From positions 77,243,567 through 77,307,566 of the forward strand of contig CM053269.1 of NCBI GenBank assembly GCA_028583415.1: a stretch of 64,000 nucleotides of DNA. The letters are read 5' to 3'. The notes beneath the pieces were generated by a model. That model was not told where the DNA came from, made no database searches, and saw only the letters and a program-made list of their open reading frames with translations. A program made the position numbers and the translations under genes. Source of the DNA: Protea cynaroides. Lineage: Eukaryota; Streptophyta; Magnoliopsida; Proteales; Proteaceae. Positions 36,268 to 48,357 of this stretch are shown piece after piece; positions within the stretch are counted from its first letter, which is position 1, and the number at the start of each line of letters is the position of its first letter.

Positions 36268-38125
36268 ATGACTTCTGTCACAAACCCTTAGTTTTCTTCC
36301 CCCTCATCTCTGTCTTCGTCGAATAATCCTAGTTTTGTTCTCGTCACTCAACTTCTGGACAGCAACAATTATTCCACATGGAAACAAGCGATGAGGGTGG
36401 CCTTAGGTGCCAAAAATAAGTTTGGCTTTGTTGATGGCATGCATACTCGTCCGGATCCTGCTATTGATCTTGCTACAACTACTTCTGTTGCCATCGCCGC
36501 CGGGATCAGTGTGATCTAATGGTGACTTCATTGGATTTACAACAGTCTAGTCAAAGAGCTACAAAATAATGTCCTCTACACCAAGTCCTTTCATGATCTC
36601 TAGCTTGATCTCATGACTCGCTATTCTCAGGGCAATGGCCCCTGGATCTATGAACTCAAGTGGACGATAGCTCTTCTTCGTCAAGATAGTCAGTCGGTTT
36701 CTTTTTACTTCACCTCTCTTCGAAATCTATGGGATGAGCTTGGCTCTCATCTTACCATCCTTGAGTGTAAGTGTGGTGCAAAGTGTACTTGTCAGCTCTC
36801 TGCTACCTTCCAGCAACATATCCAGACTGAAAAACTCTATCAGTTCCTTATGGGGTTGAATGATTGCTATAGCACGGTGCGTACCCAGATTCTCACCATG
36901 GAGCTGACTCCATCCACTGGTAAGGCTTATGCCCTTGTTCTTCAGGAGGAGCATCACCGAGGTTTGGCTTTTTCAACTATTTCTATTGATAATACTGCTT
37001 TTGCGGTTGCTCGATTTTCTGATTCTCGCCAGAGTCTAATATGCACTCACTGCAACCGTCATGGCCATAGTCGTGACAACTGTTACACTCTCCATGGTTT
37101 CCCATCTGGTTTTGTTCGATGCTCCAAGGCTTCACCAACTTATAGTGCCAAGTCACAGTCCAATTTGGTCTCCTCTGAACCCCTGTTGCCCACCCCTTCA
37201 TCTGTTTCACTACCTCTATCATCTGTCCCATCTGACCAGTTTCAGCCACCACCATCCGCCGCATCTGCTTCCCCAATTCCATCCTTGAACATGGCTCAGT
37301 ATACTCAGCTCATATCACTTCTCAATCCTCCTGTTTCGAGTGCTAATTTTGCAGGTATATCCCTTTTTTTTTCGACTTCTCTAGATACATCAAGACCCTG
37401 GATCATAGATTCCGGAGCTTCTAATCATTTTTCTTCCACTCCTCTCACATCCACTAAACCTTTCCCTAACCCTATTTCACCTGTTAGGTTACTTGATGGT
37501 TCCTCTTACACTGTACACTCTGTTGGTGGTCACAATTTATCTTCTACTGTTAATCTTGATAGAGTTTTTCATGTTCCAAAATTTTCTTTCAACTTGTTAT
37601 TAGTTAGTCAGATAACTTCTGCTTTACACTGTTCAATAACTTTTCTTCCTACTTCTTGTTATTTTCAGGACTTGTCGATGAAGATGCTGATTAGGCTGGG
37701 CAGAATACATAATGGACTCTATTACTTTGAACCTGTTCAGTCATCGGCTGTCACTCCTCAGCTCGGGTACTTCTCTGGTGCTGCTACTATCTCTGCAAAG
37801 ATATGGCATGATAGAGGCCACCCCTCTCCCAATTCTTTTTCCATTCCTTTTATCACCTCTTATAAAGATGTGTGTCACATTTGTCCATTGGCTAAGCACA
37901 CACGTTCACCATTTTCTGATACTGTTTCTAGGTCTACAATTCCATTTGAACTGCTGCAATGTGATATTTGGGGGCCGTATTCTACGGCTTCCAACATTGG
38001 TTGCCATTATTTTTTGATTGTGGTAGATGATTTCTTTCGTACTACGTGGGTTTTTCTAATGAAATACAAATCTCAAATGTTCAATTTTTTGTCTCAATTT
38101 TTTAATATGGTGTCTACACACACTT
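36268..38125 (+). pseudogene. Copia gag-protease-integrase remnant
   Basis: The start (36268, MTSVTNP) runs into a TAG after seven codons. Gag homology (LLDSNNYSTWKQAMRVAL, FGFVDGMHTRPDPA) continues with stops near 36519 and 36601. From 36613 a 539-codon frame is open. It contains the gag core (YSQGNGPWIYEL, LYQFLMGLNDCYSTVRTQ), the zinc knuckle CTHCNRHGHSRDNC written as ICTHCNRHGHSRDNCY, the protease active site WIIDSGASNHF, and the integrase zinc region (WHDRGHPSPN with one residue missing against HDRLGH; CHICPLAKHTRSPF). CDIWGPYS and VVDDFFRTTWVF follow. The second catalytic stretch (RTDNG) is destroyed, and the frame ends in unrelated sequence at 38232. Confidence 0.9.
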
Positions 38126-38232
38126 ACTGTGGTGATTCAATAGGACTGATGAGGACATCACTCAGGGTTAACGACTTATCGGAGGAGACACAGAAACATG
38201 TAGCCACATGTCACTTCATCATGGCTAGATGA

Positions 38233-40143
38233 CCTGTATTATGTGTGATTTTTATTTTTTATTTTGTTGTACTTTTATTTGGGGCCAGACTGCTGACTGT
38301 TAGGGTATTATATTGTATTGTTAATTTTTTTTTTTTTTGGGGGGGGGGGGGGGGGGGGAGGGAGGTAGTTTTGGGAGTAGTTATTTTAGGAACTAACTGT
38401 TTAAAAGTTTAATATGTGTGTCTGTGAGGGGTTAGTTATTTTAGGAAATAACTGTTTTGGGCTGTGTGATGTTATGAGACCCTCCTTATTTTATTTTATT
38501 TTATTTTATTTGTGCTTCGTAGCCCTCCTTATTCATTATTGAACGTAATGAAGGTATTTGGAACTTGTGAGTTTTCTCTATTTCTCTGCAGCATGAGTGA
38601 CTCTGCTATTGTTGGAGGGAATATAAGATGGCGTGAAGCCAAGATATTATCAATTAATCCTTTTCTTCTCTACCTTCTTCTTCTTCTTCTTCTCCTATCT
38701 TCTCTTTTCAAACTTTAGATCTATAACAAACAGCCCTGATTGTTCTCTGAATCCATTGTTTGTTCCATCAAATTCTCCCAACCTCCCTCTTCATTTCTTA
38801 AGAGCCTTCCATCTGTTCTTTTAACTATATCACCCCCTAAACCACAATAAATACTACGTGTTTGGCTAGAATAGCAGCGATTGTGATGAAAATGCAGTTT
38901 CCCATATTCCCTTGACCCTCCTTTAGCCAAATCTCCAAGAAGCCCAATTTTTCCCCTCTTGCCGAGACTTGATTTTTACTAAATTTCATACTAGTCCCAA
39001 ATTTCCCAACTTTTGTCTCAACTTCAGCCTAAATATCTAGGATATTCTTCTACCAACAGCAGAGGCCATGAGGACACATTTCATTGAAGTTATGTAGCGA
39101 TGTGGCACCAATTCATAACATTCCTACTCTCGTCACAGCAAAGGAAGGCACTGATCTATCATATTTATTTTATTAAATTTTCCTTTGCATAATTAGCATG
39201 AAATTGTGCACATATGATTTGTTTATTTGTTTATTTATGGCTTGTATTTGTCAAGAATTTCTGCATATATGTTGTCATATATGAGTTGGATACCCTGGCC
39301 ATCCTACCTTTTTACGTAAGATGATTTTCCAGGTTTCCCAAACCTGTCCTGCACCAGGTACCCTTGGTGGTGATTCCAGGAAGCCTTAGTGGTCATTTCA
39401 AGGTTGGGGTACCAGTGGGATACCAGCCTTGCAGGTCAGGTGGTGATTCCTGATCATGTGTTTTCTATCTTTTCTTCCCTACAGTTGTCTATCAGTTTCA
39501 GTTTCTGTTTAAGACGCTTAAAATTTCTACTATCAAATTACCTGGTTTTCTTTCAAATATGGTTCCGTCCTATACCTTTGATCCTGTCACAAGCTGATGT
39601 CATTGAATATCACCGGTTTGAATTAGCAGTGCAGTTTAAAGTTAAATAAATAATAGAGAAATGTTACTTGAATGATTATTTTATTCATATGTACCAGTTT
39701 TACGCATTCTCAGCTGTCCGACATGAAATTTCCTTTGATAATGTAGATAAATTATATGGAAATTTTGATGTATCTGGGCAACAAGGCTAAATAAGTTGAA
39801 AATAAGAGGACTAAGGAGCTTGTTGCTAAGGTAACTGCTACCTATTGACATAGAACTTAAATCATTAGAGCTTCTACTGTACGCACACACAATTCAACAC
39901 ATGGCATAGGTTGACAAGGCAAGTGAAGCTTGTTTGACAATGATTGATGTTTGATAGACTAGAGAAAGAAAGTTGAGCCAATAGGGGGAATGTCTATCCT
40001 GATATGGTAGAGAACCTTTAGGTCCTAGTCACTCACATGGTATGTGTTAGGCCGAGGAAGGCTTGCACTCCCAATTCAAATACAAAACATATAGGTGTGC
40101 ATAGTAGTCACTTACATTTATTGTGCCCTTTTCTGTTAGAATA

Positions 40144-40181
<38 letters not shown>

Positions 40182-42059
40182 TAGTCAATGTTTTTTTGGG
40201 GAGACTGGAATTCTGCGCTTGTTCTACTTGTTGGACCATCTGATGCATGCTTGGTTTTGGTTTCCTTTTGGTTCAGTTTGGTTGCAAGGGAAATTAAAAG
40301 GAAAGGGAAGTGAAATTTTTAAACTTAAAAAGGAAACCTGTATAGGTATAACACAATATGTTTGTATAAACTATTTAAATTTCTAACCATAATTAGTAAT
40401 GATACTTATTAGATGTAAAATTTATTTTACTTTTTAAATGCAATGGATTTGGATGCAAAGTGAAGTGTAAGTAATACATAAATATAGAATGATTTGGAAT
40501 TAGTTACATAGTCATTTGATAGCATGTACTGTAATAAAATTTTCTTTCTAAGTGAAAAAATTTCACTTCCCTTCTTTTTGAATTTCCCTTGCAACTAATC
40601 AGAGCCTTTGTGTATCCAAGCAACAGTCAGTGAAGGTAATTCCGATGGTAAAGGCATGTGATGACCTGGAAATTCTGTTGTTTTGTTTTAGAGGTATGAA
40701 TGGGATGCCTGTTGATAGATTTGTTGCTTTGACCTCAACAATGGAATTGATGGTTGACTGAGAGTATTTCCCCCCTTCTGGCTCCGTTTGTTTTCATGTA
40801 AAAGGTCGGAGAAGTAAAATTTTCTTGTAAAACAGTGAAGTAAGCATTTTTTGTCGAGTATGGTTTTCGTGTAAAATATCATTTGCAGGAAAAATTTTAC
40901 AACAAAACAAACAGGGCCTTTGGGATAAATGTTGAGTGATAGGGTTGTTGAAGTAAATAAGTTAGTCCACTGAGTTGACTTTAGGAAGTATCTAAACCAT
41001 GGTTGTGGATGGAAACCAGCTTGTAGGTCTAGCATAGCTAAGTTAATGCATATGTTAGGTCCTGCCAGTATTGGTGCTAACAGTTCAGGCTTGTAGCATT
41101 AATTTTGTGAGAGATGCTACATAGAGAAGAAGTTTTTGGTTTTTTTTTTTTTTTTTTCATTTCACATTGGAATGTTGAATTGGGTCAAGAAAAATAGAAG
41201 TAGGGGTTGGATGAAAAAATTTAGAATGGTTGTACTTGGGATGTTGTTGATCTGCTAAGAAGTACCTGGCTTAGTCTTCACCTGCAAGAAAAACAAGTAC
41301 AGGTCCTTGTCAACAGACCTTTGAAATTTTTTAAGCTGGCAAATTTGGCTGATACAATTAGTAAAGATTTTTTTAGAGAGTACAGATATCAGAAGCAAGG
41401 AAATTCATAAAAATATTTCCTTCCCATTTCATTTGAAATTCTAATTCTAGATAATTCTAATTCTATTCTTATCTAATAATAAGAAATTAAATCTTGTTTT
41501 CTTGATACCAAGATATAATGATATCTCATTTGTTAAGCTGCTTCCAAATTCTAAGGGAGAGGATGGGATCCCCATGTGACCCTCAAGGTCTGTAATGTAA
41601 CTGTAAAACGAGTGCATGTTTTTATGAATGGGAAGCCGGATTGGATGTGAACTCTTTTGTAATGGTCAAAAGGAAGTCCATAAATTAGCTCGTTGGAGGC
41701 TCACCTCTAAGCTAGCATTTATGCCTATTTGCAGGTCCTTGGAAGTTTTAGATGCAAACTTATGGCACCATTCTGGGGGGTGCTTAGGAGTCTCAACTTT
41801 TGTATCCCTAAGGTTAGTGAAAGTCAAGGAGATTTCATGGTGTCTTGGCAGTCATTTCCTTTTGGTAGAATGAGAAAGCTAATGTTGAGGTTTGTGTTTC
41901 TGGTGGCTATTTAGATGTTAGGGAAAGGAAAGAAATCAGAAGATGTGAGATAGGCTTCATCCTTCGATGCTGTCTGTGGTATATCTATTGATTAATTGTC
42001 AAGGCATCGAGACTTGGTAGCTTCCTATGCCCTAGAGGATCAGATTCAGCATATTTTGA
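38233..42059. other. Intergenic DNA with homopolymers, no supported gene
   Basis: Notable are a T-run joined to a run of about 17 G (38325-38360), TTTTA repeats (38489-38510), a poly-T of more than 30 (40147-40178) and short TTC repeats (38680). Repeated ggttagttattttaggaa at 38374 and 38430 suggests an LTR fragment. A short open stretch after a splice-like ttctctgcag at 38590 (MSDSAIVGGNIRWREAK) is not recognisable. Confidence 0.4.
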
Positions 42060-42265
42060 CCTCTTCCTCAGAAGTCGTACATTAAGCTTAATACGGATAG
42101 AATCTCTCTGTACTCCTGGTCCTGCAGGCATTGGCAGGGTTTTTTACGGAACTATAATGGTGAGATTCTTTTGGTGTTTTTGGGTCCCATTGGTATTGCT
42201 GACTCAGTTACTGTGGAACTCAAAGCAGCTATCCAAAGGTTGAAAATTTCTTTGGCAAATGGTAA
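42060..42265 (+). pseudogene. LINE RNase H domain remnant
   Basis: Frame-shifted plus-strand reading gives KLNTDR, then GPAGIG, then NYNGEILLVFLGPIGIADS, then VTVELKAAIQRLKIS. This matches the plant LINE-type RNase H (RVT_3) pattern KLNTDGS...GPAGIGG..RD..G.....F...IG...N..EL.A...GL. The first catalytic Asp context (NTD) is kept, but the frame is broken. The RT that should precede it was not recognised. Confidence 0.55.
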
Positions 42266-43854
42266 GCTGAAGGGGTGTGTGGGTGTATGTGGAAGGGGAC
42301 TTTGAATTGGTGATTTGTTAGCTTTAATATTTATCCAGGGTGGGAGAGCCTTGGACATATCTTTCCCTCGTTAGGAAAGCAAGGTTTCTGTCTATACTAG
42401 GGGAGTTTATCTTTCCATTGTTGGGATAGCAAGAGTTCTGTCTTCCCAAGAGGAGTTTACCTTCTCTTGGAGGAAGAGGTTGACAAACTGAAGATCAGAT
42501 GAACATTTTATGGTTACCTTATTTTTTTATTTTTATTTTTTTTTAATATTGTACTTCCAGACCAATAAGCACATCCTAAAGAGACGAAGGACTATTATGC
42601 CCCCCTTCCCCCCCTCCCCAAAAAAAAAAAAAAAAAAAAAAAGGCCAGGGAGGCTATATTCTCAATCGGTGAGCCTCGCTAACAAAGCTAGGGAGGGAGA
42701 CTTCTTCTTCTTCAAGTGAAGAAGAAGCCCACCTCCCACATGATAAGCCTCTTAAAGTACACTTACTGATTGACTAGCTTGAACTTCTCTTACTGTGAAA
42801 TGCGTAAAGGTTGGTCAAACTAAGGTTTCTGTCAGCTGTTGCTGGTTCTGGATAGGCTCTCTGGTACAAGACCCTAGCTTTCAAGGAAAATTTTAGCTGT
42901 TGTAATAGGAAGTTTGTTGTTTGGCTAATGCATTATAATTCAGCTGCTTTATATTAGTTCCGTTGGTCGTCTCCCAATATCTATGCAATGCATTTGAGTT
43001 GAAGGGGAAAATGGATCTTTTTTTCTTGATTGAAAATTACGGTGGTAGTTTCAATCAAGTAAAGGTTAAAAGACTAAAATATGAATCGATGAAGTAATTC
43101 TTGTGACTGGTGAGAGATTTACACCATACAGAAAACTGTGTTAAATGCTTCTATTGAGGTAGTATACAATCAATGTCAGGTAGTACATAGTAGATAAGAC
43201 CGTGGTTCTAGGTTTCAATCCAAACTGATCGAAATCTCTGACTTTTCTTGGTTTCAGGCATGGCCGAAACGAAACCCAAGATCAAAAGCCAGGTTTCGGC
43301 ATTGGGTTCTAACCCAGGGAGGCTCAAAACGAGATCAGGCATGTCTCGGTTTCGGGCTTGCCCTAAACCTGCCTCAAAATCAAGATTTATTTCCTTGGAT
43401 AAGATGGTGGTGTTTAGTAACTCTGTGCAATCAATATTTGCAAGAAGCTGGAGCAAAACAAGCAATGCCAGTTTTAAACGAGGAAACTTATGGAGTTAAT
43501 ATAAATGGAAACATCCTTGAACAATTTTTTTTGGGGAGACGATATCCCTATCACGTAAGAATGTCACAAGGTGAAATGAAATCACAATACAATTTTATTT
43601 TTATCAAACCTAGTTATGGAAGGTGTTTTGCTAACTGCTGCACAATGGTTTATTGTCTGAAACATCTCTAAGCTGTTCTTTTACCTTGTGATTGGTGCTG
43701 AAGTAGTATTCCTTACATGAAGTTTTGATAGAAGATCCAGAATCCCATGGATTCATGAAGCTGGATGCATATATAATTAGTTTAGCTTAACTTGTCAGTC
43801 TAAAAGTAACCATATACTTCTTTTTTGTCCTTGTCATTAGAATATGATTATAAT
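42266..43854. other. Intergenic DNA, no supported gene
   Basis: There is a poly-C/poly-A stretch at 42600-42642. The cgaaacgaaacccaag and gttctaacccagggaggctc stretch at 43260-43420 looks like a dispersed repeat. An open stretch at 43440-43540 (EAGAKQAMPVLNEETYGVNI) has coding-like composition but no family I know. Confidence 0.4.
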
Positions 43855-44250
43855 TGTAACAATATAGAAAAGAAAGAAAGGGAAGATGGAGAGAATGGTG
43901 AATGGAGAAGAGGGAGAGAGAATCAATGTATTTCTCCTCTGGACTTCTCCTATGTCCTTGTATTTATAGAGAAAATAGGTAAAAATTAAGATACAACTCA
44001 ATCTCTAAGTCTTAGAGATGTATTAAAATACAAAAACGAATAAAGAAAAGAAATAAACTAACTTAGGAAAGAGATAAACTAACTTAAGAAAGAAAAGATA
44101 GCCTAGTCAACAAGACTAAGACTTATTCAAATTACCAAGTAGACAACTAGACTATTTAGGAAAGCAAGAAAGTAATATAGTTGGACATATAGTATCAAAC
44201 CAGAACCGTAATTACTAGTTTTTGTTCGATACCATAATAGTATTGTAACA
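43855..44250 (-). repeat. 3' LTR of the non-coding retroelement
   Basis: It carries atttatagagaaaataggta and tctctaagtcttagagatgt, both also in the other LTR. Small indels separate the two. Confidence 0.88.
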
Positions 44251-44405
44251 CCCTCCTTCAAACTGGAGCACTCGAGAATGTGAGAGCTTCAAGTAATAGT
44301 AGCAGTAATAACTATAGTTGTGGCTGCAGTAGTAATAGTAGTAGCAATAGAGGTCGCATCACATGTAACTAGTAATAAGGGTTGCATCACGTGTAACTGT
44401 AGTAG

Positions 44406-44560
44406 ACTCCAACACAAGCAAGGTAATAGTAGGTTCTAACATGAGCAAGGTACTAGTAAGCTCCAACATGAGCAAGGTAGTAGTAGGTTTCAACATGAGC
44501 AAGGTAATAGTAAGCTCCAGTATGATCAAGGTAGTAGTAAGCTCCAACATGAACAAAGAT
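44406..44560. repeat. About 31-bp tandem repeats inside the non-coding retroelement
   Basis: Six units of the type ctccaacatgagcaagg + tagtagtaag with small changes. They generate a leucine/threonine-rich minus frame at 44359-44625 that is probably not a real protein. Confidence 0.9.
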
Positions 44561-45226
44561 AGAGAAAAATCTCTTCCATGAGTAGACATGAACCAACAAA
44601 TAATAATAAAGGTTGCATGTAACAAAATAGAAAAATAAGAGAAGATGGAGATAATCGATGTAGTAGATCAAATATATGGCAGGATAGAACAAATGTATCA
44701 GTGGCAGTTCATCAAGGCAGTAACAGATCATATAAACGGCAATAGATCAGATCTATGCAGATTAAAACAGATTTGAGAAACAGATCTCAGCAAGAGTATA
44801 GTATCATGGCAGATTTTTTTTTTCGGGGGTGGGAGTAAGATATCGATGGCGAATTGTTAGAAGTCAAAACAGATTTAACCCAACCGCAACAGTTGAGCAT
44901 AAAAAAAGCCTTGCAGCAGCAGAAGATAACAGTGAAACAGTAGTGATTGATTGCAGATCAATGAACAGGACGCAGTAGTAGTAAGTACTTGAATCAGATC
45001 TGATCTAGTAGCAGTGTAATGCTCGCAGCAGTTTCTGATCAGATCCAGTAGTAAAGGCAACTTCTGATCAATGGCAGTAGTTGAAAGTAGCAAATAACAA
45101 TAGAACAACAAATCAACAGAAAATAACAGTAGAACAACAATATGAAAAGACAGAGCAGCAATGGTGGCTGCACATCATGATGGAGAACTTTAGACGACTC
45201 TCAAAACGGCACCCGCTCTGATACCA

Positions 45227-45611
45227 TGTAACAAAATAGAAAAGAAAGAAAGGGAAAATGGAGAGAATGGAGAATGGAGAAGAAGGAGAGAGAATCAATG
45301 TATTTCTCCTCCCCTTATGTCCTTGTATTTATAGAGAAAATAGGTAAGAAGATACAACTCAATCTCTAAGTCTTAGAGATGTACTAAAATGCAAAAACTA
45401 ATAAAGGAAAGAAATAAATTAACTTAGGAAAGAGATAAACTAACTTAAGAAAGAAAAGATAGTTTAATCAACAAGACTAAGACTTATTCCAATTATTAAC
45501 TAGACAAAAAGACTATTTAGGAAAGCAAGAAAGTAATATACTTGGACATATAGTATCAAACCAAAACCATAACTATTAGTTCTGGTTTGATAACATAACA
45601 GTATCGTAACA
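45227..45611 (-). repeat. 5' LTR of the non-coding retroelement
   Basis: It is related to 43855-44250 over its whole length and directly adjoins the primer site at 45215-45226. Confidence 0.88.
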
Positions 45612-45616
45612 ATAAG

Positions 45617-47958
45617 TATAACTAGCACTAAAGTAAACAATACATCATAATATTTATATTACAATGATATTACTATACTATTATATTGAATCTCTAGTTA
45701 TTGGAGATTCTTTTACACATGCTTTTGAGAGGCTTTCCCATAATGCCAGATATTTTTTTTTTTTTGGGGGGGAATCTCCCATGTTTCACCAATGAGGGTG
45801 CAGGAAAGTATCCGCATTGGGGGCCCATATGGTTAGGGAGGAAAGTGTTAGAAAAGAGACAAAAAATGTCAGTTTGTGTGAGGGCGAATGGATTCCCATA
45901 GTGATAGTGTGGGGATCTTTTTCCCCATACTTAACATTTCTTACGCATTTGTTTCTATATTTTATTAGCTAGATTGTGTAATATACTTTTTTTTTTCCTA
46001 CATATTTGTGCACAGTCATGCTTTCCTTTTTTTTTTTTTTTTTTTTTTTTTGTTGCAGTTGATTCTCAACACGGTTCTCATGCTTGGACCAAAGACCCAC
46101 TATCATTGGCAGGCCTACATTACCAGAGGCAGCTGCTCATGCAGTTGTTGAAGAGCACGTGAGGAGAACCTTAAATTTGTTGCCTCTTCGTATATGTTGC
46201 TTACATTAATTATGCTTCATAATTTTCGTAAAGATAGGTTCTACTTTTAATTTATCAAAAGTTAATCAAGCTTCATAAACATGTGAATGTGCTGCAAAAT
46301 GCAAAGTTAATTAATATTAAATGCACCCATTAGGAAGAGAGTCGCCTTTAGACAATGAATTATAAGTTCCATGAGTTAGGGAAGACAGCAGCTTGTTGAT
46401 TTGGTGAAATCTTGGGGGAAGATAACAGTAGCCCGGATCTAAACCTGGCGATGCAAACCACAATGATCCACTAGCATATTACATCCCACACCTCACCCCC
46501 TGCCCAAGAAAGAAAGAAAGAGACACGGGGAGGGGGAGGAAAATTTGATTTACAGCCAATTAACCAGAGAATTAATTAAATTAGTGTCATATGCATCTCA
46601 AAGTGTATGATTGAATATGATCAAGCTGTGGCAATCTAGGTTGCAAAAGTGATTTACTGTATTGCTGACCTTCCTAATCAGGTTCACTTAAAGTGCCATC
46701 AGTTTCTCTACTAATTATCCAGATGCACCTCTTTAACTAGACAGTTCTTGTGACTAGGCTCAATAGTGTCTATGCTTTAGTAGTCCTTGTAAGAAAGTTT
46801 AATTTGATATGTTCTTTTGACCTGGCATTGATGGCAAATAGGGTTTCAACACATTCAAATTAATTACCCATCTTAGTTGCAGGATCTTTCAATCAGCCCA
46901 ACCCAAGTTTAACACTTTAATAAGTAAAAATGATTGAATTTGACAAATAATCCCACAACTTCAAATCCGTCTGTAAAAATGCTTCAAAAATTGGGAACCT
47001 TCATCCTTAGGATATGAGGAACAATATCCTAAAAGATGAGCTTGATCCAACGGGTGGGATCGAAATCAATCTTGCCCGTAGGTCTTAAACAGGTATTTTA
47101 GGAAACTAGAATTATAAAATTATGGGAAAACTCACTTATCTTGAGATTCAGCCGTTGGAAGGTCTTCAAACTTGAAGGGGAAGTACTTTAGGATGTTCTT
47201 GATAACATACCCAAATTTGAAGGTGATCCAACTATGGATGAAGAAGCTATGAATTTTCAAAAAACAACTATTATCTGAAAACGAGAATGAACAAAATAAG
47301 AGTTTTGGTTAAGGCTCACAACCAATGAGACTCAACTAGAATTTAATAATAAACGCTGGTCAACTCTCTCTCTACTGCCACCAGCCCTTCTTCCTTTTAT
47401 TTATAGTTTGAAAAATTACATCAATTTGAAAAGACAATTAACTGAAAAATAAGAAACTAAAACTCCTTTTATAAAGTAGGAAGTTTTTAACAAAATAATA
47501 GAAAAATTCCTAAAATAATAGGAAACTAGATTTAAGGAAAAACTTAGTCTCCAAGTAATTGAGACTTCCTAAACTAATTAACCTACATTTTAGGGAACTA
47601 AATAACATAAACAATCAAAAGAGTCCTAAATCTATTAAATACTAATAATATGGAAACTAAATAAACATCCTATCTATTAGTGCTAGCGGTAAAAAAGGAT
47701 CTCTAAGAGAGATCTCGGCGACTGGTTGCTGGAATGGGCTGGGTTAGGTTTCCTTTGACTTGGCCAGGCCCAAGTTGATTGCTGCGACCCCCTTTTCTGG
47801 AGCCACTCTTGACCTGCAGCCCCCCCTTTTTTTCATTTTTTTTTTTTGGGGGGAGGGTTGTGGGTATGTTGGAATTAACTCATACAATACTATGTTTCTG
47901 ACAATCATATCCAGTGCTGACTTTCATGATGCTCATAATGCGACTACCTGGTTTTTTC

Positions 47959-48001
<43 letters not shown>

Positions 48002-48285
48002 GTAATACAATACTATGTTGAATCATCCCCTGTGCTGTTTAGTGCATGGTCTTGCATTAACCATTGTTGTCATTGTTTTGAAGTCCCATTTCGATTTTTA
48101 AAACATCTTTCTTTCAGACATTGGATGCCAAGGTAATTATATTTAAGAAAAAGAAAAGGAAGAATTATCGTAGGGCCAAGGGGCACTGTCATGTAAATCA
48201 AAGATGAACCCATTAGCTAGTTAGAGTTATCTTTCTATTGGTTGGTTTTTTTTTGTCACCATGTTGCTTATGAATTTCTTTTCAG
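45617..48285. other. Intergenic or intronic DNA, one exon-like stretch
   Basis: At 46059-46157, after a long pyrimidine tract ending gttgcag, lies an open, GC-richer stretch (DSQHGSHAWTKDPLSLAGLH, then YQRQLLMQLL) before acgtgagg, a donor-like sequence. A tiny exon-like TLDAK unit with acceptor and donor signals lies at 48116-48130. I do not recognise the protein. Otherwise the region holds A/T homopolymers, a TG run (47968-47999) and repeat-like text. Confidence 0.35.
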
Positions 48286-48357
48286 GAATTGACAAGGCTG
48301 AGAATTACTAACATCGAGGGAATTGAGAAGCCAGAAAAGGAAGTGGTTTCTGTATGT
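48286..48357 (+). pseudogene. Candidate last exon of an unknown gene, cut by a solo LTR
   Basis: After gaatttcttttcag the frame reads ELTRLRITNIEGIEKPEKEV and then VSV. Without the LTR and one target duplication copy the next codon would be TAA. With the LTR the frame runs about 13 codons into it. A related sequence (EKPEKETVAV, then TAA) and the same following 3' sequence (ctggacatcttcatctctg) occur at about 55068-55130, downstream of the intact F-box gene. It may be a true exon or simply repeated 3' flank; I do not know the family. Confidence 0.3.

Larger units (their letters stand above)
34456..38125 (+). mobile_element. Decayed, 3'-truncated copia element
   Basis: The element consists of a likely 165-bp 5' LTR (34456-34620), a primer site, a long leader containing a Mutator-like insertion (34877-35923), then gag, protease and part of integrase. 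RT, RNase H and the 3' LTR are missing; homology fades in the integrase core at about 38125. Gag and integrase are about as similar to the intact element at 7431 as different families of the same lineage usually are, but this LTR sequence is different. Confidence 0.85.
43855..45611 (-). mobile_element. Non-coding LTR retrotransposon (1.76 kb)
   Basis: Two LTRs at 43855-44250 (396 bp) and 45227-45611 (385 bp) are similar but not identical. Both run, on the minus strand, from TGTTAC to GTTACA. A perfect primer site TGGTATCAGAGC (minus) at 45215-45226 adjoins the 5' LTR, and a purine tract (gaaggaggg, minus) adjoins the 3' LTR. Flanks ataat (43850-43854) and ataag (45612-45616) give a near-perfect target duplication. 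The 976-bp interior has no gag or pol. It would depend on proteins of an autonomous copia relative, since the primer site is the copia type. Confidence 0.9.

Noticed and set aside
44406..44560. Regularly spaced repeats that resemble a CRISPR array
   Set aside because: The units are contiguous tandem copies without unique spacers, inside a plant retroelement.
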